Shown in pieces: positions 45,472 to 54,188 of a stretch of 64,000 bases of DNA (the stretch's first letter is position 1; each line of letters begins with the position of its first letter). The notes under the pieces are model-generated. The model was not told the origin of the DNA. It saw only the letters and a list, made by a program, of their open reading frames with translations, and ran no database searches. Source of the DNA: Angelakisella massiliensis. GTDB taxonomy: Bacteria; Bacillota; Clostridia; Oscillospirales; Ruminococcaceae. Both the position numbers and the translations under genes were made by a program. The stretch is from assembly GCF_900104675.1 (NCBI RefSeq), contig NZ_LT629945.1, positions 253,001 through 317,000 on the forward strand, in the 5' to 3' direction.

Positions 45472-46947
45472 TTATTCAACCAGATCCATGGTATAGGTCA
45501 TGTGATAGTAATGCTCCGCAGCGTCTTCTTCCGGCAGCAGCAAACTCAGACCGGCGCCTCCCCAATAACCGGCGGATTCCACTGTGCGGCGAATACGGAC
45601 GCCATAAATGGTTCGGTCAAAGCTCTCCATGGCATCCTCCGGCAGCTGTTTCAAGAGCGACAGCATTCCCCCGGAAAGGAACCCCACTTCTTTCTGCGCC
45701 CCCACAAAAGCCAGGGTAGCCAATGTGATCTGGTTGTCCGCCAGCCCAAAGACCATCTCTTCCCCCACATCATCCTCCACCGATACCGTGATGGTAATGC
45801 CGGTGAGAATATCTCCATCCAACTGATACCGGGTATCCACCACCGATTCAGGCGCAAGGTCCCCTTCTATGGTGATCACGGTTCCTTCGGGGTAAAGGGG
45901 CTGTTCCACCAGATTGCCGCCGGCATCCATTTCATACCGGTAATCAGGCAGAAACTGACGGCGCATATCGTTGAAATTTTCCGCATACCGCGCTACCGTC
46001 AGGGGCGCCCGGGCATTGGGCAGCATGGCGTCTATGGGCAGTGCCACTGAAATCAGAAACACCGCTGTCAGTGCCCCTCCCCAGGCAACACAGCGCCAAT
46101 AGGGCAGCGGGCCCGCCACACAGCAGCTTTCATCCTCCCAGTCCAGAGGTTCTCCCACCTGGCAGCTGCGATAACTTTTGTAGCTGCGGTAAAGGGAGTA
46201 GACTGGCAAAGAGTATCCCTCGCCTTTGGAAAACACACCCCATAAGCGTTCCAGCGCCTGGCCATAGGAAAGGCGTCCCCCCGCCAGATTGGTCACCCGC
46301 AGCCCCAGGAGCCATTTTCCCGGAGTGGTTCCCCAGCGGGACAGCATCAGGGGCTCCAGCGCAAACAGCGCCGCCACGCCGAAGAGATACGAAATCACCT
46401 GAAACAACGTATCGTTCATGGGGTAGAGGTTCAATATCACAAACAACAGTACCAGCAGCAGCAGATGATACAGAGCCATATCCAGATAACGGGCCAGAAA
46501 CCGCCGCCAGGGATGGGGCCGCACAGGCGTCACGTCCCGCTCCAGATTGTGGGAGGTTCGCGGAGGCGCGCCGTCCTCCAGCGGCTGCTCCATCTGTCGC
46601 AGCCAGCTTTCAGGGGCAAGCCGGTCATATCCCACGCCGGTATCCCGGATGGCACGGCAAATCTCTTCCGCCCGCGCCAGGGAAGCCCCCTCCAGACGAA
46701 TGTCCTCCAGTCTTTGGCTGAGGGCCTCCTGCAAACGCTCCGGCTGCTGCTGCATCTGTCCGATTTCACCCAAGGAAATATTCAGCTGCCGCAGCAGTTT
46801 GATCCGCAGCAGGGTCTGGATATCCTCCTGGGAATAGTCCCGATAGCCGTTGGACTGCCGGGCAGGATGCAGCAGCCCCTCTTTTTCATAAAAGCGGATG
46901 TTCCCCCGCTCCAGTCCGGTTTTTTGCTCCACTTCCTGAATGTTCAT
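45472..46947 (-). CDS. MerR-type DNA-binding domain fused to RDD membrane domain
   Basis: Unusual 491-residue fusion. Residues 1 to about 70 form a MerR winged helix (MNIQEVEQKTGLERGNIRFYEKEGLL), with a dimerisation helix to about 100. Residues 145-220 carry RDD motifs (RRFLARYLDMALY and TTPGKWLLGLRVTN) with membrane segments at about 158-175 and 182-200. A third segment lies at about 288-306. The last ~185 residues would be extracytoplasmic. It looks like a one-component membrane-bound regulator sensing an external signal. The ATG at 46947 follows AAAGGAGC. The promoter has a MerR-like 19-bp spacer. Confidence 0.85.
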   Translation of the reverse strand: MNIQEVEQKTGLERGNIRFYEKEGLLHPARQSNGYRDYSQEDIQTLLRIKLLRQLNISLGEIGQMQQQPERLQEALSQRLEDIRLEGASLARAEEICRAIRDTGVGYDRLAPESWLRQMEQPLEDGAPPRTSHNLERDVTPVRPHPWRRFLARYLDMALYHLLLLVLLFVILNLYPMNDTLFQVISYLFGVAALFALEPLMLSRWGTTPGKWLLGLRVTNLAGGRLSYGQALERLWGVFSKGEGYSLPVYSLYRSYKSYRSCQVGEPLDWEDESCCVAGPLPYWRCVAWGGALTAVFLISVALPIDAMLPNARAPLTVARYAENFNDMRRQFLPDYRYEMDAGGNLVEQPLYPEGTVITIEGDLAPESVVDTRYQLDGDILTGITITVSVEDDVGEEMVFGLADNQITLATLAFVGAQKEVGFLSGGMLSLLKQLPEDAMESFDRTIYGVRIRRTVESAGYWGGAGLSLLLPEEDAAEHYYHMTYTMDLVE

Positions 46948-46990
46948 CCTGCAGCTCCTTTCCTGGAGAAGTTTCCCCCTCCACGCCTTT

Positions 46991-47021
46991 ATCATAAGGT
47001 ATGAAGGGGGTTTACAGTCAA
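46991..47021 (-). promoter_or_regulatory. 19-bp-spacer promoter of the MerR-RDD gene
   Basis: On the minus strand TTGACT (47016-47021) and TATGAT (46991-46996) are 19 bp apart, consistent with autoregulation by the MerR domain. The spacer (CCCCCTTCAT region) has no perfect dyad. Confidence 0.6.
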
Positions 47022-47110
47022 GAAAATTTTTCTTTCACTTGGGGCCGCGGCATAAAATCCCTGTCTCAAAGACAGTTTGGCTTTTCCCAAAAACATCCGT
47101 CCGCTTTTAT

Positions 47111-48034
47111 TCAGCTTTCCGGAATCTCACTCTGTGGGATTTCCACTGTATTCCAGTCCTCCAGCTCTTCATCCGGCACCAGGGAAAGGCCGTAGGCAAG
47201 AGGGCCTCCCCCCAGGGAAATGACCCCATACCGGCCATCGGCCAGCTTTCTTGCCCGGAACATCAGCCATCCGCCGGAAAAGCTGCCGTCGGAGCGGATC
47301 TCACCAGCGGTATAGCGCAGTTCTCCCTGATCGCCGCTGATATAGAACTCACCGCAAAACTCTTCCTCCCCACCCCACAGGTGGCCGCTGTCGACGGAAT
47401 ATTCCGCAGCGCCAGTCTCCAGTACCAGGGGATGGAGCACCTCCAGGGCGATCTGCTGCAAGCTCTCTCCCTGCGTTTCCACCTCTACAATGGGCTGTGC
47501 CTCCTGGAATGTCTTTTCCAGGCTGCGGTCATACAGCACCGAGGAGGTCCAGCCGGTGCTGCCGGTCACCTCTTCGGTGCGGCACTGCCGCTGAATGGTC
47601 CATTGATCCTCCCCTATGGATTCCACCATCAGGCCGAAATAAGCCCCAAAGGAATTATTTTCCGTATCTTCGTAGGATACTCCCGAGGGCCAGCGGTCCA
47701 TCTCTGTTTCAGGGATCTCCAGGGTATACAGAACCGCCAGATTTTCCCCGTTTTGATACAGCTGTCCCGCCAGCAAACGGCTGTCCGCCAGTTCTTCCCT
47801 GGCCTGGGGCAGAGAAGCATAAGCTACAAACAGCTCCCGGATCCACCCGCTGTTGTCGGGAGCGCCCTCCACTGTCACCACCGCAGGCAGAAAGTCCCCT
47901 TCCTGCTCCGCTTCCGGGATGCTTTCCGGCTGCGGCTGAGCGCCGCTGGAAGGGGGTGTCAGCTGTCTGTCACAGCCAGCCAGACCGATGAGAATCAGTA
48001 TCCATACCATGATGATTATAAAAGCTTTTTTCAT
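47111..48034 (-). CDS. hypothetical lipoprotein
   Basis: Lipoprotein of 307 residues with signal MKKAFIIIMVWILILIG and lipobox LAGC, then a Pro/Glu-rich linker. The acidic, mostly beta-type mature domain has no recognised motif. The ATG at 48034 follows GGAAAGGGGAG; the in-frame codons up to 48148 would hide the signal. It lies directly upstream of, and on the same strand as, the MerR-RDD regulator, so it could be an extracytoplasmic partner or target. Confidence 0.78.
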   Translation of the reverse strand: MKKAFIIIMVWILILIGLAGCDRQLTPPSSGAQPQPESIPEAEQEGDFLPAVVTVEGAPDNSGWIRELFVAYASLPQAREELADSRLLAGQLYQNGENLAVLYTLEIPETEMDRWPSGVSYEDTENNSFGAYFGLMVESIGEDQWTIQRQCRTEEVTGSTGWTSSVLYDRSLEKTFQEAQPIVEVETQGESLQQIALEVLHPLVLETGAAEYSVDSGHLWGGEEEFCGEFYISGDQGELRYTAGEIRSDGSFSGGWLMFRARKLADGRYGVISLGGGPLAYGLSLVPDEELEDWNTVEIPQSEIPES

Positions 48035-48141
48035 CCCTGTCTCCCCTTTCCATCTTAGTTGTTTTTCATAAAATAAGACTATTCTTCCATTTTTATTATA
48101 ACATATTTTACTATATAGTATATGACCTTTTTGTGAATCTC

Positions 48142-48169
48142 TTGACACTTTTCTTTGATGTGATATAAT
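48142..48169 (+). promoter_or_regulatory. promoter of the Crp/Fnr-type regulator
   Basis: A consensus TTGACA (48142-48147) and TATAAT (48164-48169) are separated by 16 bp, leaving a leader of about 155 nt before the ATG. Confidence 0.8.
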
Positions 48170-48330
48170 GACTACCGTAAAAACCGTCTCATATGAGACA
48201 TTATTTGATGTCGCCTTACACCTGCCTGACCATGGGATTATGGTCTGAAAGCTGCGGCCCTCCTGAAAAAGTCCCAGGGTGGTCCGCCTTTTCTGAAAAA
48301 TACGGAAAGTTTGTAGAAGGGGGAGCGAAT

Positions 48331-48990
48331 ATGCTCACTGCAAAGCAGCGGTCTGTGGTTGCCGGCTCTTTTCTGCTGGAAGGAGTGGAACCGCCGGAGG
48401 ATTTTCTCAGGCAGCTCCAGCCCATCCGTTTTCAGCCGGGGGAGGAAATTTATTCCGCCCAGCGCTTCCGCTCCGCCATCGCCATTCTTCTTTCCGGATC
48501 GGCCCAGGTGCGGGGGCACAGCGGTGTACTGATGAATCTTCTGGGACCGGGAGATTGCTTCGGCGTTGCGGCGCTGTTCCATCCGGTGGAAGAATACGTC
48601 ACCACCGTATCGGCCCGTACTGCCGTTTCCCTGGTGTTTATCACCGATAAGGAGCTGATGGACCTGTTCCGGCGATGTCCCCAGTGCGCGGTCAACTACA
48701 TTTCCTTTCTCTCCCGGCGGATCTGCTTTCTCAACCGCCGCATTGAAAGCTTCACTGCTCCCTCCGCTCTGGCGGGGCTGGGCCTTTGGCTGTTGGAGCA
48801 GGAACATGAGGGGGAGGTAAAGGTGCTTCAGGGATACACCCGCCTGGCGCAGCTGCTGAACATCGGCAGAGCTTCCCTCTACCGGAGCCTGGACCTGCTG
48901 GTGGAACGGGGAGCGATCACCCGTCAGGAGCGGACCATCTGCATTCTGGACCGGGAGAAGCTGAAGAAGGAATGTTCCATCACCCCCTGA
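48331..48990 (+). CDS. Crp/Fnr family transcriptional regulator
   Basis: Regulator of 219 residues with an N-terminal cyclic-nucleotide-binding fold (about 15-125, with LLGPGDCFGVAALFHP) and a C-terminal winged helix (GYTRLAQLLNIGRASLYRSLDLLVERGAI). No Fnr-type cysteine cluster is seen at the N-terminus, so it is not an obvious Fe-S oxygen sensor. The ATG at 48331 follows GAAGGGGGAG. It precedes an ABC transporter operon by 240 bp on the same strand and may control it. Confidence 0.87.
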   Translation: MLTAKQRSVVAGSFLLEGVEPPEDFLRQLQPIRFQPGEEIYSAQRFRSAIAILLSGSAQVRGHSGVLMNLLGPGDCFGVAALFHPVEEYVTTVSARTAVSLVFITDKELMDLFRRCPQCAVNYISFLSRRICFLNRRIESFTAPSALAGLGLWLLEQEHEGEVKVLQGYTRLAQLLNIGRASLYRSLDLLVERGAITRQERTICILDREKLKKECSITP

Positions 48991-49230
48991 GCGGTGGCCC
49001 GTGTGAGGGAATTTCACCCCAAGCCTCTTGGGAAAACATTTTGGTCTTGGGCGTATCACATCTATCATGGGCTTGCCGCCCACGCTCTCCTTCTCTGCGC
49101 CTGACGGGGGAAGGAACCGTCAAAATCAGAAAGGACGCTGGATTGTATCCGCTCCGGCATTATTGTTTCAGTACCACTTTTCGCCAATCTGCGGCAGTCT
49201 TTGCCGCCTGTGAAAAAAAGGAGTTTTACC

Positions 49231-50367
49231 ATGAAAACAAACAGTACAAAACGGATTTTTTCTTTGGTGACGGCGCTGCTGCTCACCGCTGCCATGACCG
49301 CCTGCGGCACACAGCCCGCCTCTTCCGCCTCCAGCAGTTCTTCCCAGGCTCAAACCAGCGCTTCTGTGCAGGAGGAGGCATCCTCTTCTCAGACAGCCGC
49401 TTCGGAAGCTGCTTCCAGTGAGGTTTCCTCTTCTCAGCCAGAGGAGAGCCAGAGTGAAACCGGGGAAAAACTGACCATTCAAGTGGCCGCTCTTAAAGGT
49501 CCCACCGCTTTGGGGATGATGGAACTGATGGAGAAGGGCGAAGCAGGTGAAACCGCCAACAACTACGAATTCACCCTGGCGGGAGCCCCTGACGAGCTCA
49601 CCGGAAAGATCATTCAGGGAGAGCTTGACATTGCTGCGGTGCCCACCAATCTGGCGGCAGTGCTGTACAACAAGACCCAAGGACAGGTACAGCTGGCTGC
49701 TCTGAACACCCTGGGAGTGCTGTATGTGGTGGAAAATGGTGACACCATCCATTCGGTAGCGGATCTGAAAGGCAAGACCATTTACGCTACCGGCAAGGGT
49801 TCCACCCCGGAATATGCCCTTAATTACATTCTCACCCAGAACGGTCTGACCCCCGGTGTGGATGTGACCGTGGAATACAAGAGTGAGCACGCCGAACTGG
49901 CCACGCTGCTGGCGGCTGGTGAAGCGGATATCGCCCTTTTGCCCCAGCCTTTTGTTACCAGTGTACTGACCCAGAACGATCAGATCCGGGTGGCTCTGGA
50001 CCTGACGGAGCAATGGAACAAGGTCTCCGGCGGCAGCGTGCTGACCATGGGCGGCGTCATCGTGCAGAAAGCTTTTGCCCAGGAGCATCCCGAAGCTCTC
50101 CAGGCATTCCTGGAGGAGTACAAGGCTTCCGTGGATTTTATCAATGACAGCGCCAATCTGGAACAAGCCGGCGCGCTGGCGGAGAAATACGGCATCATCG
50201 CCAAGGCGGCCATGGCGCAGAAAGCGATTCCTGAATGCAATATCATCTTTATCGCCGGCGAGGAAATGAAATCCCAGGTGGCAGGCTTCTTCCAGGTGCT
50301 TTTTGAAGCTGATCCTCAGTCCGTAGGCGGACAGGTGCCGGATGAGGGCATCTATTACCTTGGCTGA
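49231..50367 (+). CDS. ABC transporter substrate-binding lipoprotein (SsuA/TauA/NMT1-like)
   Basis: Periplasmic-binding-type lipoprotein of 378 residues. The signal KRIFSLVTALLLTAAMTAC ends in a lipobox, and a Ser/Glu/Gln-rich tether runs to about residue 78. The binding domain starts at LTIQVAALKGPTALGMMELM and contains GELDIAAVPTNLAAVLYN and LKGKTIYATGKGSTPEYALNYIL, typical of sulfonate/nitrate/thiamine-precursor binding proteins. The ligand cannot be named. The ATG at 49231 follows AAAAGGAG, and the stop overlaps the permease start. Confidence 0.87.
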   Translation: MKTNSTKRIFSLVTALLLTAAMTACGTQPASSASSSSSQAQTSASVQEEASSSQTAASEAASSEVSSSQPEESQSETGEKLTIQVAALKGPTALGMMELMEKGEAGETANNYEFTLAGAPDELTGKIIQGELDIAAVPTNLAAVLYNKTQGQVQLAALNTLGVLYVVENGDTIHSVADLKGKTIYATGKGSTPEYALNYILTQNGLTPGVDVTVEYKSEHAELATLLAAGEADIALLPQPFVTSVLTQNDQIRVALDLTEQWNKVSGGSVLTMGGVIVQKAFAQEHPEALQAFLEEYKASVDFINDSANLEQAGALAEKYGIIAKAAMAQKAIPECNIIFIAGEEMKSQVAGFFQVLFEADPQSVGGQVPDEGIYYLG

Positions 50368-51145
50368 GCCGGGTAAAAGAAAAACACCGCTGCCATCCAG
50401 GGTGATGGCAGCGGCCTTTTGGCTCCTTGTGTGGCAAGGGGCCTATTGGGCTGTGGGAAAAGATCTGATTCTGGTCTCCCCCCTTACCTGTCTGGAACGT
50501 TTGCTGGCGCTGATGGTACGCCCGGATTTCTGGGGCATTGTAGCCGGAAGTCTGGGGCGTATTTTGGCCGGATTTTTTCTGGGGCTGGTACTGGGGATCC
50601 TCATTGCCGCCGCTACAGCACGGTGGCAGTTTCTGTATCCCCTGTTCTCTTTGCCCATGAACATTATCCGGGCCACACCAGTGGCTTCCTTTGCCATTCT
50701 GGCGCTGCTGTTTCTCAGTGGTCCCGGTTTCTCCATCTTCATTGCTTTCCTGATGGTGCTGCCCCTGGTGTGGAGCAATGTCCATGAGGGACTGACCCAT
50801 CTGGACCCCCAGCTGTTGGAGATGGCCCGGGTCTTCCGCCTTCCCCGGAGTGCGGTTCTCAAGCAGATCATCTTCCCATCCACGCTGCCTTATCTGCTGT
50901 CGGCGGTGCGGGTGGGGCTGGGCTTTTGTTGGAAAGCCGGAGTGGCGGGAGAGGTCATCGCCATTCCTGCCAACGCCATTGGCACCCAACTTTATAACGC
51001 CAAGGTATATCTGGAAACCGGAGATCTCTTCGCCTGGACAGCGGTGATCATTCTGCTGTCCATGGCCCTGGAACAGTGCGCCGTATGGCTGCTGGACCGG
51101 GGAGCGAAGCGGCTCCATTTACAGAAGGAGGGAAAAGGGTGCTGA
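50342..51145 (+). CDS. ABC transporter permease (SsuC-like)
   Basis: Permease of 267 residues with six or so membrane segments. The EAA-loop region is EMARVFRLPRSAVLKQIIFPSTLPYLLSAVRVGLG. It forms the channel for the substrate-binding protein upstream. The start at 50342 overlaps the preceding gene by 26 bp (with a GGACAGGTG-like site); a TTG at 50360 is an alternative. It overlaps the ATPase gene at its 3' end. Confidence 0.88.
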   Translation: MRASITLAEPGKRKTPLPSRVMAAAFWLLVWQGAYWAVGKDLILVSPLTCLERLLALMVRPDFWGIVAGSLGRILAGFFLGLVLGILIAAATARWQFLYPLFSLPMNIIRATPVASFAILALLFLSGPGFSIFIAFLMVLPLVWSNVHEGLTHLDPQLLEMARVFRLPRSAVLKQIIFPSTLPYLLSAVRVGLGFCWKAGVAGEVIAIPANAIGTQLYNAKVYLETGDLFAWTAVIILLSMALEQCAVWLLDRGAKRLHLQKEGKGC

Positions 51146-51759
51146 AGCTGCAAAATGTTTCCTTCTCCTATCAGAATATGCCGGTACTCCGACAGTTGTC
51201 CCTGAACCTGGCCTCAGGGGACAGGATTGCCATTATGGGACCCTCCGGCAGAGGAAAAACCACCCTTCTCCACCTGATGGCAGGGCTGTATACTCCCCAG
51301 GAGGGAACGGTGGAAGGGGTCCCGTCCCAGGGGGTGGCGATGGTTTTTCAGGAAAACCGGCTGCTGCCATGGCTGACCCTGGAGCAGAATGTGCTGCTGC
51401 CTGTTCCGGAGAAAAAGTTGGAGGCCAGACGACTTCTGGAGCGCCTTGGCCTGTCCGGCTGGGAGGACCGGTATCCGGGAGAGTTGAGCGGCGGTATGGC
51501 CAGGCGGGGAGCAATTGCCAGGGCACTTCTTTTTGACAGCCCCCTGGTACTGATGGACGAACCGTTTCAGGGATTGGATGAAAAGACTCGTGCCGCTGCT
51601 GCCGAAGTGGTTCTGGACTACACCCGGAACCGGGCGCTGGCGGCAGTAGTTCATGATCCCTCGGAAGTCAAACTGCTGGAAGCAATGGTCTTTGATCTCA
51701 CATCCCAAGATGACCTGTGTTCTGTTCCCAAAGCAGGAATACCCTTTGATGAAAAATAG
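51139..51759 (+). CDS. ABC transporter ATP-binding protein (SsuB-like)
   Basis: ATPase of 206 residues with Walker A GPSGRGKTT (34-42), the Q-loop in VFQENRLLPWLTLEQN, signature LSGGM (116-120), Walker B LVLMDEP (136-142) and H-loop His172. It energises the transporter with the permease and binding protein just upstream. The GTG at 51139 overlaps the permease stop and follows GGAGGGAAAAG. It is slightly short for the family, which usually has 230-260 residues, and lacks a long C-terminal extension. Confidence 0.9.
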   Translation: MLKLQNVSFSYQNMPVLRQLSLNLASGDRIAIMGPSGRGKTTLLHLMAGLYTPQEGTVEGVPSQGVAMVFQENRLLPWLTLEQNVLLPVPEKKLEARRLLERLGLSGWEDRYPGELSGGMARRGAIARALLFDSPLVLMDEPFQGLDEKTRAAAAEVVLDYTRNRALAAVVHDPSEVKLLEAMVFDLTSQDDLCSVPKAGIPFDEK

Positions 51760-51861
51760 CTTTTTTCAAAGGCAAAGGGCCTTGATGCTGAAAGTTTTGG
51801 CTTCCCCTCAGCCAAAAACCTTTTGCCTCTAATAAAATTCTCCTTTCACCCATACCAAAGA

Positions 51862-51914
51862 AAAACAAGGCACAGTCTTTTCTCAACAAAAAGACTGTGC
51901 CTTGCTTGTTTTTA
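51862..51914. terminator. bidirectional terminator after the ABC operon
   Basis: AAGGCACAGTCTTTT pairs with AAAAGACTGTGCCTT, with A/T runs on both sides, so it can stop transcription of the ABC operon and of the convergent NSS gene. Confidence 0.88.
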
Positions 51915-51961
51915 ACAACATATGGAACTGAGAAAGCGAATGGTTTCCTTTCTCCGCCGCT

Positions 51962-53272
51962 TCATCCAATACCGCCCCAGAGAATACCCAACACCAAAAC
52001 CAAAGCGGCCAGGGGAACATAAATATACTTTGCCACAAAGCCGAAGGTGTTGCCCAGGGGAGTGTCCCGCCCAGTGTTCAGTTCCTTGCGGATGGCGGGA
52101 TAACCCAATACCCAGTAAATCATCACCGCGCCCAGCAGCGCACCGAAGGGAACCACATAAATGGTGATCATATCCATCCAGCGGCCCAGGATCTGTTCTC
52201 CTTCAATGAACACACCCACAGCCAAAGCCGCCGCCCCCACCAGCAGAATGGAAGGCATCCGGGAAAGCTTCAGCTGTTTTCTGGCGGCCTCGGAGCAAAC
52301 CTCAAACATATTTACCAGAGAGGTAACCCCGGCAAACAGCACCGACAGGAAAAACAGCACCGCAAACAGCCGTCCCAACGGCATCTGCTCAAAGATTTTA
52401 GGCAGGATGACAAACATCAGGGGAGGACCGGAATTGGGCGCCATATCAAAGGCAAACACAGCGGGAATGATGGCAAAGGCCGCCAGCATTGCGGCACAGG
52501 TATCCAGCACCGCCGTCATAACGGAAGCATGGGGAATATCCTCGCTTTTTTCCAAATAACTGCCATAGATGATCATGCCGGAGCCTGTGATGGACAGGGA
52601 GAAAAATGCCTGACCCATAGCCATCACCCAGGTTTCAATGCGCAAAAGATATTCCCATTTGGGCATCAGCAGATACTCATATCCCTCCGCCGCTCCATCC
52701 AGAAAGGCAACACGCAGGGCAATAAACAAAAACAGCAGGAAAAATGCTGGCATCATGATTTTGTTGACTGCTTCGATGCCTTTGAGAACCCCTCCGGAGA
52801 GAATCATCATCGTCATCAAAACCACCAGAATATGCCACGGGAGACTGCCGAAGCTTCCTGCCGCCTGCTGAAAGTACACATCAGAAGGCACCTCAAACAA
52901 AGCGCCGCTGATGGCTCCCCACAGGGAACGAAGCACCCAGCCCACAATAACGGCATACCCGATGGCGATGCCCAGGGAACCAAAAAGGGGAATACAGCCC
53001 AGCAGGCCGCCGCCCTCCTGCCCCCTGGAGCGCATGGCATAACGATATGAGCCGATGGGGCCTGTGCCGGTGAGACGCCCCAAGGCAAATTCACCGGAGA
53101 GGCCCACAGCTCCGAACAAAGCCACAAACAAAAAGTAAGGAATCAAAAAGGCTGCTCCGCCATAGGTACCCAGACGATAGGGAAACATCCAAATATTTCC
53201 CATTCCCACGGCGGAACCCACCGAAGCCAGAATAAAGCCGATCTTACTGTTAAAATTGCCGGACTGTTTCAT
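51962..53272 (-). CDS. NSS family sodium:amino acid/neurotransmitter symporter
   Basis: LeuT-fold transporter of 436 residues with about eleven membrane helices. The helix-1 motif SKIGFILASVGSAVGMGNIWMFPY, with its Na+-site residues, is intact. SLSITGSGMIIYGSYL marks the helix-6 region. It probably imports an amino acid with Na+. The ATG at 53272 follows GGGAGGTTTT; the longer frame to 53380 crosses a terminator. It is a single-gene unit. Confidence 0.93.
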   Translation of the reverse strand: MKQSGNFNSKIGFILASVGSAVGMGNIWMFPYRLGTYGGAAFLIPYFLFVALFGAVGLSGEFALGRLTGTGPIGSYRYAMRSRGQEGGGLLGCIPLFGSLGIAIGYAVIVGWVLRSLWGAISGALFEVPSDVYFQQAAGSFGSLPWHILVVLMTMMILSGGVLKGIEAVNKIMMPAFFLLFLFIALRVAFLDGAAEGYEYLLMPKWEYLLRIETWVMAMGQAFFSLSITGSGMIIYGSYLEKSEDIPHASVMTAVLDTCAAMLAAFAIIPAVFAFDMAPNSGPPLMFVILPKIFEQMPLGRLFAVLFFLSVLFAGVTSLVNMFEVCSEAARKQLKLSRMPSILLVGAAALAVGVFIEGEQILGRWMDMITIYVVPFGALLGAVMIYWVLGYPAIRKELNTGRDTPLGNTFGFVAKYIYVPLAALVLVLGILWGGIG

Positions 53273-53349
53273 AAAACCTCCCAGGCAGGAGAGCCTGTGC
53301 CCCTGCCGCTGATGATATTGGTGTGCCGTAAATTTTCTTCCGGCACAGA

Positions 53350-53378
53350 AGCACCCCGGACTCAAGAGCCCGGAGTGC
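53350..53378 (-). terminator. hairpin after the cytidylate-kinase-like gene
   Basis: GCACTCCGGG and CCCGGGGTGC-type arms pair (53350-53378) and are followed on the minus strand by TTCTGTG, a weak T-run. It lies 61 bp beyond the stop at 53439. Confidence 0.6.
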
Positions 53379-53438
53379 ATATCTTGGCATCAGGTGTGGG
53401 AGCAACCGCTCCCTTCAAGATTCAGCTTGGATCAATCA

Positions 53439-54062
53439 TCACTTTTTCTGAAAGCCATCCAAAAAACTGCGGATAGCCGCTACCGCATCCTCCTGGGACA
53501 GAACGGAGGAATCAATGGACAGATGGTAGCTGCATGCGTTGCCCCAGATCACATCGGAATAATAGTTGTAATAGCTGGTCCGCTTTTTGTCGGTCTTGCG
53601 GATAATATCCCTTGCCTTGGCCTCATCCACGTTTTCGTATCCCATCACCTTGCGTACCCGATATTCATCGGAAGCGTGAATGAAAATATTGGCCACCCTG
53701 GGATATTCTCTGAGGATATAATCGGCGCAGCGTCCCACAATGACACAGGGTTCCTTGTCCGCCAGCTCCCGAATGACCTTGGATTGGAGCAGGAACAGCT
53801 TGTCGTTGGTCAGGCAGTCGTTATAATTGAAGCCGCCCCCCAGGTTCCGGGAACCCATGGACAAGGAGTACAGAAAGCTGTTGGAAGGCATTTCATCCGC
53901 GTTTTCAAAAAGCTTTTCATTGATCCCGCTCTTTTTGGCCGCCAGCTTGATCAGCTCTTTGTCATAAAAGGCAACATCCAGCGACTGGGCCAATGCCAGA
54001 CCGATGTCTCTTCCTCCGCTGCCATACTGTCTGGAAATCGTAATAATAAGATTGTTTGTCAT
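53439..54062 (-). CDS. cytidylate kinase-like family protein
   Basis: P-loop kinase-like protein of 207 residues. The N-terminal ITISRQYGSGGRDIGLALAQSL matches the cytidylate-kinase-2 family, whose nucleotide loop is GSGG-based rather than GxxxxGK. CVIVGRCADYIL is a second family motif. The substrate is uncertain, as proteins of this type occur widely in gut Firmicutes beside transporters and regulators. The ATG at 54062 follows GGAAAGGAGC. Confidence 0.87.
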   Translation of the reverse strand: MTNNLIITISRQYGSGGRDIGLALAQSLDVAFYDKELIKLAAKKSGINEKLFENADEMPSNSFLYSLSMGSRNLGGGFNYNDCLTNDKLFLLQSKVIRELADKEPCVIVGRCADYILREYPRVANIFIHASDEYRVRKVMGYENVDEAKARDIIRKTDKKRTSYYNYYSDVIWGNACSYHLSIDSSVLSQEDAVAAIRSFLDGFQKK

Positions 54063-54188
54063 AAGGTTCAGCTCCTTTCCCATATTGGCGAGATAGATGG
54101 GTAATCCCCCTTTTATCATACCACGTTTTGGGCAAAATGCCAATATGTTTTTTGTGCTTTACAGCGATACTCCCCCTGTCTGTTTCTG

